A DNA stretch of 64,000 nt from Zavarzinella sp. (lineage in GTDB: Bacteria > Planctomycetota > Planctomycetia > Gemmatales > Gemmataceae), in assembly GCA_041399155.1 (NCBI GenBank), contig JAWKTI010000001.1:1426001-1490000 (forward strand), in the 5' to 3' direction. Position 1 is the first letter of the stretch. Every line of letters starts with the position of its first letter. The position numbers and the translations under genes are program-made. Under the pieces are notes generated by a model, which was not told the origin of the DNA, searched no databases, and saw only the letters and a program-made list of their open reading frames with translations. Shown here one piece after another: positions 9,394 through 17,640 of this stretch.

Positions 9394-9589
9394 TATTTTC
9401 CAGATATTAGTTACAGTCGTGAACACCACGGCTGATAAGCAGATGTTACCTGTTTATTTATTCATAAAGCAGGAATTTTCAGTCCGTTGTGCAGCATATT
9501 CCGTGATTTACGATCTACAAAAGTGGCAGGTAGACGGATGTGGTAGTAAAAAAAATTTCAAAAAAATCAATTTTTTTTGTGCAATCCAC

Positions 9590-9627
9590 TTCACTTGTGT
9601 AATTTTGTCATGTATACTGATTTACAT
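9590..9627 (+). promoter_or_regulatory. lexA promoter with a candidate LexA operator
   Basis: TTCACT (9590-9595) and TATACT (9613-9618) are separated by 17 bases and form a plausible sigma-70 promoter. A dyad ATGTA-N8-TACAT (9610-9627) covers the -10 element. The 8-base spacing is that of proteobacterial SOS boxes (CTGT-N8-ACAG), but the arms differ. Placement over the -10 fits autorepression by LexA. The operator assignment is an inference. Confidence 0.45.
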
Positions 9628-9679
9628 AAAGAGTTTGCACCCAGGAGCAAACACCCCAGTAACTTAAGGAAGTTGGAAC

Positions 9680-10300
9680 ATGACAAATCAAGTAACACTG
9701 ACAAAACGGCAGGCGGAGATTTATAGCTTTATCTTGGAAAAAATCGCGGAATTCGGATATCCTCCTTCAATTCGCGAAATTGGCGATGCCTTTGAAATTG
9801 TGTCACCCAACGGTGTGGTGTGCCATTTGAAAGCACTGGAAAAGAAAGGTTACATCGAACGCAATAAGGGAGCTGAGGGCAAAGCTGCCGCACGTGCGAT
9901 CAGCATTCCTGGTGATAAAAAAGCTATTTTGAGCATCCCTATGCTTGGTTTTGTCTCCGCTGGTACAGGTCTGGAAGTAGTTCCACAGAACGAGAAACTG
10001 GAACTAGGGCAAATTTTTCCAGGAAAAACAAATTATGCCCTGCAGGTGCGTGGCCAATCGATGATTGAAGACTACATCACTGATGGCGACATCGTTATCA
10101 TCCGCAAGCAGGATACTGCAGAGAATGGTGAACGGGTTATCGCTATGATCGATGGTGCAGCTACTTTGAAGCGATTTTACCACCGTCATTCACAGATCAT
10201 TCTGGAACCAGCGAATTCTTCTATGCAACCAATCATTGTCGACCCTTCCAAGGATATCAAAATTCTGGGTGTGCTGATTGGTGTCATCCGTAAGTGCTAA
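9680..10300 (+). CDS. lexA: LexA repressor, self-cleaving SOS regulator
   Basis: LexA represses SOS genes and cleaves itself when stimulated by RecA filaments. The 206-residue protein has an N-terminal winged helix (LTKRQAEIYSFILEKIAEFG, PPSIREIGDAF) and a C-terminal S24 peptidase domain. The cleavage pair is Ala94-Gly95 (FVSAGTG), the nucleophile is Ser127 (GQSMIE) and the general base is Lys164 (AATLKRFY), so autocleavage should be intact. The start is supported by an AAGGA element about nine bases upstream. The leader also holds GTTTGC/GCAAAC arms with an 8-base loop, shortly before the Shine-Dalgarno. The gene appears to be monocistronic. Confidence 0.96.
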   Translation: MTNQVTLTKRQAEIYSFILEKIAEFGYPPSIREIGDAFEIVSPNGVVCHLKALEKKGYIERNKGAEGKAAARAISIPGDKKAILSIPMLGFVSAGTGLEVVPQNEKLELGQIFPGKTNYALQVRGQSMIEDYITDGDIVIIRKQDTAENGERVIAMIDGAATLKRFYHRHSQIILEPANSSMQPIIVDPSKDIKILGVLIGVIRKC

Positions 10301-10372
10301 TTTCCCTTTACAGATGACCACCTTTTCGATTTACACTAGGATAGAAGTAGATTTTCTATCCGAGATGTAACC

Positions 10373-11407
10373 ATGTTCGCAAAGCTCTGCGCGGTAATAA
10401 CAGGTGGACTGCTTGTTCTCATCTCTGCTGCATGCAGTTCCCGGACAGAACCAGTAACCCAAACTGTTCCACACAAGCACCAGCCAATGGTGGGAGAGAT
10501 GGTACTCATCCCTGCTGGTAAGTTCACGATGGGCGCTGATTTCAGCGATCCCAGCTACGGACCAGCACACGAAGTGGAAATTTCAGCATTCTGGTTGGAC
10601 CGTTATGAAGTAACGAACAAACAATTTGAAGAATTCGTTCAGTCTACTGGATACAAAACAATTGCTGAACGTGAATTGTTTCAGAAAGATTTTCCCAATT
10701 TGCCCCCTGAAGCACTAAAACCGTTCTCAATTTGCTTTAAAATCCCTGATGGAACGGAAACAGGTGAAGGCAGTCCACCATGGTGGCAGGCAGTTTACGG
10801 TGCCGATTGGCGGCACCCGGATGGGCCTGGCTCCGATATTGTTGGCAAAGAACTGCACCCAGTAGTGCACATCTCCTGGGATGATGCGATGGCATATTGT
10901 AAGTGGGCCAAGAAACGCCTGCCGACTGAAGCTGAATTTGAGTATGCTTGCCGTGGTGGATTGGAAAGTCATCCATACTGCTGGGGAAATGAAGTCCAGG
11001 GCACTAATGGCAAGTGGTTTGCCAATACCTATCAGGGCTTCTTTCCAACGAAGGATACTGCCGAGGACGGCTTCGCCGGTCTAGCACCCATTGCCTCCTA
11101 TCCGCCAAATGGTTACGGTCTTTATGATATCAGTGGCAATGCCTGGGAGTGGTGTAGCGACTGGTTTGCAAGAGAGTACTACAAAGTTAGTCCAAAAAAA
11201 GATCCCCAAGGGCCTGAAACAGGAGAGCATGCCACCCACCTGCACCCAAGTACTGGACCTGCCCGAGTTCGTAGAGGTGGTTCTTATCTGTGTGCAGATG
11301 ATTACTGTAAGCGGTATGTGCCTTATGCTCGCGATGCAAACCCACCCAATGATGCTGCGTGCCACACTGGTTTTCGCTGTGCACGTTCGGTGCAACCGAA
11401 TGAATGA
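10373..11407 (+). CDS. Formylglycine-generating enzyme (sulfatase-modifying factor) with lipoprotein signal
   Basis: The FGE family oxidises an active-site Cys or Ser of sulfatases to formylglycine. The 344-residue protein starts with a signal peptide and lipobox (LISAAC, Cys21), so it should be lipid-anchored outside the cytoplasmic membrane. The FGE-sulfatase fold is complete: MVLIPAGKFTMGAD, YEVTNKQFEEFV, HISWDDAMAYCKWAKKRLPTE, DISGNAWEWCSDW. The RRGGSYLC-x4-C pattern (Cys307 and Cys312) matches the copper-binding cysteine pair of true aerobic FGEs, which most SUMF1-like paralogues lack. A thioredoxin-like gene follows after about 48 bases and may be cotranscribed. Planctomycetes carry many exported sulfatases, which are plausible clients. 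Confidence 0.88.
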   Translation: MFAKLCAVITGGLLVLISAACSSRTEPVTQTVPHKHQPMVGEMVLIPAGKFTMGADFSDPSYGPAHEVEISAFWLDRYEVTNKQFEEFVQSTGYKTIAERELFQKDFPNLPPEALKPFSICFKIPDGTETGEGSPPWWQAVYGADWRHPDGPGSDIVGKELHPVVHISWDDAMAYCKWAKKRLPTEAEFEYACRGGLESHPYCWGNEVQGTNGKWFANTYQGFFPTKDTAEDGFAGLAPIASYPPNGYGLYDISGNAWEWCSDWFAREYYKVSPKKDPQGPETGEHATHLHPSTGPARVRRGGSYLCADDYCKRYVPYARDANPPNDAACHTGFRCARSVQPNE

Positions 11408-11455
11408 AATGGTTGTAACGTCTACAAATTGAACATGTTTGGAAATGGAGAACGA

Positions 11456-12490
11456 ATGAAACAACTGATTGCGGGCTTTGTGATAATTTTATCATCAATG
11501 CCACTGATGGCACAAGCGAATGCACGCCAGGATGCCATGGACAAAATTATTAAGGATTTTGTTGATGCACGCCGGGCCTATTCTGTGGCAATACGGAGAG
11601 CAACAACCGAAGCTGACGAAAAAGCTGCCGCAGAAAAACTTCCTAAAGAAAAAGATTTTCTGCCACGGATTCTGGCTTTGGTAAAAGAGAATGGTACCGA
11701 TGAAGTGGCAGCAGAGATGCTGACAATGGCATTATTTGCCTTTGATACCAAAAACCCTGAAGTGGTCGATGCGTTAGACAAATTAACCACCACTGCAGCA
11801 ATAAAGCCTTTTGTTGAAAATTCGATCGGTGGAGCGCCCGTTGCTGCAAAACCATTTTTAAAGAAAGTGCTTGATAAGAACCCAGACAAAACCATGCAAG
11901 GCCTGGCTTGCCTTGCATTAGGTGAACTGGCACGTGGTTCTTCCGATCCTGAATCAGCAAAAGAAGCAGAACAATATTTTCTACGGATTGAAAAAGAGTT
12001 TGCAGATGTGAAAGGACCAAGCGGAACTTTGGGTGAATCGGTAAAACGTACTCTGTTTGAAATCAAAAATCTTTCCGTGGGCAAAATAGCTCCAGATGCA
12101 GAATCTGTTGATGTCTCGACTGATAAACCAGCAAAACTTTCTGATTTTCGTGGAAAAGTAGTTGTGCTTGATTTCTGGGCTACCTGGTGCGGGCCGTGCA
12201 AACAGATGATTCCTCATGAACGGGAAATGGTAAAAAAATTAAAAGAGAAGCCTTTCGTTCTTGTCAGCATCAGCGCAGACGATGGTAAGGAAGAATTAAC
12301 TGAGTTTCTGAAAACAACCGAAATGCCATGGGTACACTGGTGGCAAAAAGGTGGTCCTTTATTCGAGAAATGGAATGTGAATTCCCTCCCAACCATTTAT
12401 GTGATTGATGCCAAAGGTGTCATCCGCTACAAGAATGTACGGGGCAAGGATTTGGAAGAAGCGGTAGAAAAACTATTAGCTGAAAAGTAA
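11456..12490 (+). CDS. Secreted TlpA/ResA-like thioredoxin with an alpha-helical N-terminal domain
   Basis: The start at 11456 (MKQLIAGFVIILSSMPLMAQA) is preferred over an ATG 27 bases upstream because a GGAGAACGA ribosome site precedes it and it gives a clean signal peptide. The mature protein has a Lys/Glu/Ala-rich helical region (about residues 25-205) and then a thioredoxin domain with WATWCGPCKQMIPHE (Cys245 and Cys248) and the cis-Pro segment NSLPTIYVID. Proteins of this shape act as extracytoplasmic disulfide reductants or oxidoreductases. Position behind the exported FGE suggests it might keep FGE or sulfatase thiols reduced; that is speculation. The gene stops one base before the convergent stop of the next gene. 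Confidence 0.88.
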   Translation: MKQLIAGFVIILSSMPLMAQANARQDAMDKIIKDFVDARRAYSVAIRRATTEADEKAAAEKLPKEKDFLPRILALVKENGTDEVAAEMLTMALFAFDTKNPEVVDALDKLTTTAAIKPFVENSIGGAPVAAKPFLKKVLDKNPDKTMQGLACLALGELARGSSDPESAKEAEQYFLRIEKEFADVKGPSGTLGESVKRTLFEIKNLSVGKIAPDAESVDVSTDKPAKLSDFRGKVVVLDFWATWCGPCKQMIPHEREMVKKLKEKPFVLVSISADDGKEELTEFLKTTEMPWVHWWQKGGPLFEKWNVNSLPTIYVIDAKGVIRYKNVRGKDLEEAVEKLLAEK

Positions 12491-13519
12491 TCACTTTGAT
12501 TGAGGACTATAAAACGAAATTGTTTTTCGTGCCTCTTCCTGCACTATTTTCTCCGAATCATTTTCTGCCTTGACCAGCATGGCCCGGAATGAAGAATCAA
12601 CGACTCCAATTCTTCGCAAACCTCGGATGGCACCTGCCCGCACATTGGGTGCGGGGTCGTTCATTACAAGATCCATTAAAAATGATCGCACTTCAGAAGA
12701 CTTGGCTGCGGGATGTTCTGCGAGATTCTCCAGCAATCTCTCCCGCACCGATGGCAGAAGGGTTTGCTGAATCATGTTCTGTAAGCCCACCACACTTTCG
12801 TGGTGAGCTTGTTTCTGGATGACAGTCCCGCCCACAGGCATGCGAAAACCAATCGGGACTGGCTCGATTTCACGGTATTTTCCAACCGCGGTCATCGGTG
12901 GTTGATGCATTATTGGCACAGGATCGACAAGTCCAGCGGCGGGAACAATCATTTGTGGCTGTCTGACAGGAACGGTCACATGCGCTGTCCCCGCTGGATC
13001 AACAGTTCCAATTCTCTTTTCAATGGGTACCGAAGTCGAAATAGTCACTCGAGGTTCTGTTAGAGATTTCTCACTATCTAAATGAGTTTTTTCGTTATTT
13101 TTTTGTGGAATACCAGGTATCGGAACAGGCGCCCTGGCTAATCCCGATTTTAGCAGCGGATCATTCGAGTGATCTTTTAAAACAAGTTTCGTTGGAGGCT
13201 GGGGTAATGGTGCAGCCATTGTTGGCTGATTCGCTTTTGCGACAGTGTTGGAGATCTGTTGTAGGCCGTTTTTGCCATCTATTAGCTTGAGATCTTCGCC
13301 ATTATCGATTGCTTTTACTCGATATTCGTAGGTACCATCGGGTAATAGCTTCGCTGAAACCACGACAACACGACGGTCCCAGGTACCATCGTGCTTTAAA
13401 AGCAGATGTTGATCGATGGCATATTTTTGCTGTGAGTTTGCGGAATTCACCTGGAATCCCACGAAACAGAGGCAGAATAGTGTCTTCAATCGCATTGTTA
13501 TTTTCACACGGGTAGCAGC
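12491..13519 (-). CDS. Secreted protein with C-terminal HEAT-like repeats
   Basis: This is about 342 residues from the ATG at 13519; an ATG at 13495 (MRLKTLFCLCFVGF) would also give a signal peptide, and neither has a clear ribosome site. The mature N-terminus is a short beta-rich segment (HDGTWDRRVVVVSAKLLPDGTYEYRVKAID). A long Pro/Val-rich low-complexity linker follows, then about 90 residues of helix pairs of HEAT type (VRERLLENLAEHP, NDPAPNVRAGAIRGLRRIG). HEAT repeats usually mediate protein binding. No catalytic motif is visible. Convergent and almost overlapping with the thioredoxin gene. Confidence 0.75.
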   Translation of the reverse strand, partial: AATRVKITMRLKTLFCLCFVGFQVNSANSQQKYAIDQHLLLKHDGTWDRRVVVVSAKLLPDGTYEYRVKAIDNGEDLKLIDGKNGLQQISNTVAKANQPTMAAPLPQPPTKLVLKDHSNDPLLKSGLARAPVPIPGIPQKNNEKTHLDSEKSLTEPRVTISTSVPIEKRIGTVDPAGTAHVTVPVRQPQMIVPAAGLVDPVPIMHQPPMTAVGKYREIEPVPIGFRMPVGGTVIQKQAHHESVVGLQNMIQQTLLPSVRERLLENLAEHPAAKSSEVRSFLMDLVMNDPAPNVRAGAIRGLRRIGVVDSSFRAMLVKAENDSEKIVQEEARKTISFYSPQSK

Positions 13520-13646
13520 CATTATCAGTTCATTCGTACTTTGTGGTGAATACAATTGAGTTCAACATCTGCATCCGGGCAAAAATGCTGTTAAACCAGG
13601 CAAACTTTACCTGCATGGAGTAACTGACTGAACTGTTTCAATCCGG

Positions 13647-14792
13647 ATGATCAGTCGAGTGAGATCAATGCAAAATGTAACACTAGGTGTCAAAGATATT
13701 ATCGACGTGGCAGGGTTACCAACGAAGGCGGGTAGCCAGGGCATGGGCAATCACCCAGCTGCAGAAGATGCTGAATGCGTGCGATTATTGCGTGCTGCAG
13801 GTTTGAAGATCGTTGGCAAAACTACCACGACAGCATATGCATCGTTCGATCCTTCTCCTGCGTTGAATCCATGGAATATACAACACACTCCCGGTGGTAG
13901 TAGTTCAGGTTCTGCAGTAGCTGTGTCACTGGGACAGGTTCAGGTTGCATTAGGAACTCAAACAGGTGGGTCAGTTATTCGACCAGCAGCTTATTGTGGT
14001 GTTTATGGATTTAAGCCCACCTGGGGTGCCATTTCGCTGAAAGGTGTGCTGCCACTGGCCCCGTCATTGGATCATCTTGGCTGGATGGCTAAAAGAATCC
14101 AGGATTTGCAGTTACTGTGGAAAATACTTGCAGGGCAGGGCACTTCTAATCGTCATCTACCTTTATCATTGCTGAATTTAGGCGGGTATTTCTCGAAAAA
14201 TTTGGATCATCAAATCAAATCGATGATGCAGCATTGTTGTGATTTGCTTTCAGTCGATCAGTTGGAGGAAACTCCTTCGTCATGGAATGATATCGATGAA
14301 GTCCACCTGAATATTATGGCAATTGAAGCAAGCCAGGTTCACGCTTACCGTTTTCATGATCAACCAGAAGATTATCCACCGAATATCACCAGGCTGATAC
14401 GGCATGGCCAGAAATTTTCGCAGCGAGAGTATCAGCAACTGTTGGATTCTCAGAAAAAATTACGAGACGAAGCCATCGATCTTTGGCGGAACCGGATTTT
14501 GATCACTCCAGCGATCCCTTCACCAGCACCAGAAAGTTCTACAACGGGTGATCCTAGATTTAATACTCCATGGAGCCTGCTTGGTTGGCCAACAGTTTGT
14601 ATGCCGGTACGGTTGTCAGACGGTGGCTTGCCGATGGCAATTCAGCTTTCATCTCCACCAGGAACCGATCAACAATTACTCGAAACCGCAGCTGGATTAG
14701 AACGCGATTTTCCATGGGATCTGCACCCACCTGTATCAAACTGGGGATTATCAGCGGAGCAATTTGGCGCATTCGTTAATCAGCCAAACTAG
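13647..14792 (+). CDS. Amidase signature-family hydrolase, short form
   Basis: Amidase-signature enzymes hydrolyse amide bonds with a Ser-cisSer-Lys triad. Here Lys16 (LGVKDIID), the cis-Ser in GGSSSGSA (about residue 86) and the nucleophile Ser109 (QTGGSVIRPA) are all present. The family's usual Asp before TGGS is Gln. The 381-residue protein begins only about 15 residues before the Lys motif, so it lacks the ~60-70 residue helical head of most relatives; upstream sequence has stops in frame. A fold trimmed at the N-terminus is known in some amidases, but truncation is also possible. The substrate cannot be told from sequence. The gene converges on the HD-GYP gene with an 18-base gap. Confidence 0.85.
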   Translation: MISRVRSMQNVTLGVKDIIDVAGLPTKAGSQGMGNHPAAEDAECVRLLRAAGLKIVGKTTTTAYASFDPSPALNPWNIQHTPGGSSSGSAVAVSLGQVQVALGTQTGGSVIRPAAYCGVYGFKPTWGAISLKGVLPLAPSLDHLGWMAKRIQDLQLLWKILAGQGTSNRHLPLSLLNLGGYFSKNLDHQIKSMMQHCCDLLSVDQLEETPSSWNDIDEVHLNIMAIEASQVHAYRFHDQPEDYPPNITRLIRHGQKFSQREYQQLLDSQKKLRDEAIDLWRNRILITPAIPSPAPESSTTGDPRFNTPWSLLGWPTVCMPVRLSDGGLPMAIQLSSPPGTDQQLLETAAGLERDFPWDLHPPVSNWGLSAEQFGAFVNQPN

Positions 14793-14811
14793 TTCAACAT
14801 TGATCTAAACA

Positions 14812-16218
14812 TTAAGACAATAATGCCCACTCAAAAGTGGTGTCTGCCAGATAACGAAAAGCCTGGCCTTGTGCAAGAATTCTGGTGATTTGAATATCCC
14901 GATTTTTTGAAAAATCGATTTGTTTATGCCAGGTAAGGGGCTGTTTGTGCAGATCCAGAAGGATTTGCACAATCGGTTTTACCATTTGACGCTGGTCTGT
15001 TGTAAGGTTGGCATGGACATAACCAATCTCACCACTCGACAATTCCACAATCGTTCCAGCAGGATACTGCCCCAGTTTATTCAAGGATTGCATTGTCTGG
15101 TATCGAAAATGTCCAGCCTCTGCTAACAGATTCATCTCATTCAATGCTATGTTCGCGGGCTTTGCTTTGCGATAAGGCCGATTTTCCCGCAGTGCGGTAT
15201 AGGTATCTACAATTCCCAGTAATTCCGATTCAGTGGTTAATTGTTTTTCTATACTGCCTTCCGGATACCCACTACCATCAATCCTTTCGTGGTGGTTTCG
15301 TATCAACTCAGGAACCTGGCGGTATTTCCCGGGCAAGCAAGTGTTTGCGATTTCCACACTTCGAATCACATGTTTTTGCAGATCCGCTAATTGCTGATCA
15401 TTCAAAGGCCCATTCGCTGTGAACAGGTGCTTTCCTGATTGAATCATCCCAACGTCCATGATTAGCGAACTGATCAAAATCTGTTCTCTCACCACATCAG
15501 AGCAAAATGTAGAAGAAAGCACGTGTTGAAGAACAATTGTTCGATTCATCGCATGCGTGGCAACAAAGAGAATCAAATCGGGCAGCTTATCTGTGTATTT
15601 TTCAGTTGCGTTCGCATACGCACTGTTTTCGGCTAGTGTGCTGACGCGTGTCATTTCTGAGGTTGTGATCTGATGCATCAGGTCAGTTAATGTATCCTCA
15701 GTGATTTTCTCACCCAGATAAAGGGAGTTCATGACATTGATCAGCTTGTCCTTCAATACGCCAATAGTTATGGCACGTTCGTATAACTTGTCCAGGTGTT
15801 TCTTTCTTTTTTGAATCTGCTCCAGAGATGTCGCTGGTATTGTCAGATTCAGTTCAACATGTTGGGGTGCGTGGTATTGCACCTGAAAGAATTGCAACAA
15901 TTCCCGCACTTCCCGAACACATTGTTTCAGATGCCACTGAACCAACTGCCAGCATAATTCAGGACCAATACCAGTTATTGTTCCAAGTTCCTGATGAATC
16001 CGTTGTAATTGCGCATGGATTACCTGGATTTCTTTCAAAAGGTATCTGAGGCTGGAATCTGTCGAGAGCGCAGTCGTAAATTGTGTGGTCGTTGGCTGAA
16101 GAATTGGAATCGTCGCCGACTGCTCTGTCACTCTGTTTCGTGCGGACAAATTCCCCAAGTCAGCAATTCGATTGCTGAGCAAAGCAATGCGGTCGAGCAT
16201 GGGGGTGGAATCAATCAC
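14812..16218 (-). CDS. HD-GYP domain protein with degenerate HD motif
   Basis: HD-GYP proteins are usually cyclic-di-GMP phosphodiesterases or two-component outputs. The 468-residue protein has a helical N-terminal half (about 1-210) with no recognised sensor domain, then the HD-GYP core. The GYP signature HHERIDGSGYPEG (residues 309-321) is intact and is followed by DTYTALRENRPYRKA. The HD dyad expected in 'LLHDIGK' reads LIMDVGM (Met254-Asp255), so the metal-binding His is missing. A degenerate HD may mean a binding-only role. The last ~60 residues form a small beta-rich tail. No signal peptide or membrane segment is present, so it is probably cytoplasmic. Confidence 0.88.
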   Translation of the reverse strand: MIDSTPMLDRIALLSNRIADLGNLSARNRVTEQSATIPILQPTTTQFTTALSTDSSLRYLLKEIQVIHAQLQRIHQELGTITGIGPELCWQLVQWHLKQCVREVRELLQFFQVQYHAPQHVELNLTIPATSLEQIQKRKKHLDKLYERAITIGVLKDKLINVMNSLYLGEKITEDTLTDLMHQITTSEMTRVSTLAENSAYANATEKYTDKLPDLILFVATHAMNRTIVLQHVLSSTFCSDVVREQILISSLIMDVGMIQSGKHLFTANGPLNDQQLADLQKHVIRSVEIANTCLPGKYRQVPELIRNHHERIDGSGYPEGSIEKQLTTESELLGIVDTYTALRENRPYRKAKPANIALNEMNLLAEAGHFRYQTMQSLNKLGQYPAGTIVELSSGEIGYVHANLTTDQRQMVKPIVQILLDLHKQPLTWHKQIDFSKNRDIQITRILAQGQAFRYLADTTFEWALLS

Positions 16219-16299
16219 AATAATCCGATTTTGCAGGCACTAACAGTAAAATAATCGGCGATTGATCCTGTCAAACTAAAGTTTGTTTTGGGATCCCTG

Positions 16300-17628
16300 T
16301 TATTTTGCTGGCAACAATTTCATCACTGCCAGGCTTAGTGTGGTCATACCGGTTTTCAATGTTAAATTGATGTTTGGGAGATATTTATCTGTGTGGGCAC
16401 CAGGCAACGCGATGCCTTTTTCGATAGACTCCTGATATTTTTCAGGTTCCACAGCTCCAAGATAGTACATGAAGATCGGAATTTGTCCATTCAAGGCGTA
16501 GCGGGAAAAATCTTCTCCACCCAGAATAAATTGCCGTGGAATCACATTTTCTTTCCCGATCAAGTCCTCAAACAAACCTGCAATGCTGGCTGTTAATTTC
16601 GGATCGTTTTCCAGTTTTGGCGTAAATTCATCCCAGAATATTTTCACCTCTGGTGGTGGGGCATCAGAAGCCAGGGCTGCTGCTTTTGCCTTTTTCTCAA
16701 TTGCTTCCAAAACTGCTTTTCGAGTCGTTTCTTTTGTAGTACGGACAGTGATCTGTAGCGTTGCCTCATTCGGAATGATATTCGCCTTTGTACCTGCGTG
16801 AATTGAGCCAATTGTCACCACTACCGCATCTTTCGGGTCGGTCTGACGACTGGCGATGGTTTGGAGGTCCAGAATCAGTTTTGCAGCAATGACGATCGGA
16901 TCAATACAAACGTGGGGAGCCGATCCGTGACCACCTTTCCCATGGATAATAATTTCGACCGTATCCACATTTGCCATTGCCAAACCAGAAGTGTAATGGA
17001 TTTTGCCAGCAGCCAATTGCGAATCGGCATGCAAAGCAATGCAAAAATCGGGTTTTGGGAATTTGCGATAAAGGCCTTCAGCCAACATCATGCGGGCCCC
17101 GGCACCAATTTCTTCGGCTGGTTGACCTATCATTACCAACGTGCCACGCCAATGTTCTTTCATCTGTACTAATGTGCGTGCGGTACCGATCCAATTTGCC
17201 ATATGGATATCGTGTCCGCAGGCGTGCATGACACCAACTTCCCGTCCCACACGATCCCGCGTCTGGATGGTGCTTGCGTATTCTGCACCGGTGGCTTCCA
17301 CAATCGGCAAACCATCCATGTCGGTGCGGACCAGCACAACAGGCCCTTCACCGTTTTTTAATACCCCCACAATTCCCGTTTTGCCTATCTGCTCCGCAAC
17401 TGTAAAACCTAATTGTTTTAATTCTGTGGCTAAAATTTTTGCTGTCCGCACTTCCTGAAGTGATAATTCTGGATTCTTATGTAGTTCTTTGTATATTTGT
17501 GCAATCGAAGCTAGCTCCTTATCAACAATTTTGTCCACAAGTGGCTTTGCTTTTTCTAGAAATGGGTCCCCACCTTGCAGAAGGTTGTTGCACAGAAAGA
17601 ATAGCGCTGTGGCCAAAAATGCTTTCAT
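16300..17628 (-). CDS. Exported M20-family amidohydrolase (hippurate/IAA-amino acid hydrolase type)
   Basis: M20D enzymes release amino acids from N-acyl or N-aryl conjugates with a dinuclear metal site. The 442-residue protein has a signal peptide (MKAFLATALFFLCNNLLQGG). Metal-site motifs are visible: HACGHDIHMANWIG, QPAEEIGAGARMM, and FILGGEDFSRYA. The dimerisation (lid) domain lies between about residues 210 and 330 (IIHGKGGHGSAPH). All look intact. It lies 12 bases downstream of the Tat-exported thiamine-diphosphate enzyme gene on the same strand and is probably cotranscribed with it, so both products may act outside the cytoplasm on related carboxylated substrates; that link is inference. 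Confidence 0.92.
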   Translation of the reverse strand: MKAFLATALFFLCNNLLQGGDPFLEKAKPLVDKIVDKELASIAQIYKELHKNPELSLQEVRTAKILATELKQLGFTVAEQIGKTGIVGVLKNGEGPVVLVRTDMDGLPIVEATGAEYASTIQTRDRVGREVGVMHACGHDIHMANWIGTARTLVQMKEHWRGTLVMIGQPAEEIGAGARMMLAEGLYRKFPKPDFCIALHADSQLAAGKIHYTSGLAMANVDTVEIIIHGKGGHGSAPHVCIDPIVIAAKLILDLQTIASRQTDPKDAVVVTIGSIHAGTKANIIPNEATLQITVRTTKETTRKAVLEAIEKKAKAAALASDAPPPEVKIFWDEFTPKLENDPKLTASIAGLFEDLIGKENVIPRQFILGGEDFSRYALNGQIPIFMYYLGAVEPEKYQESIEKGIALPGAHTDKYLPNINLTLKTGMTTLSLAVMKLLPAK

Positions 17629-17640
17629 AAACCTTGCTCA

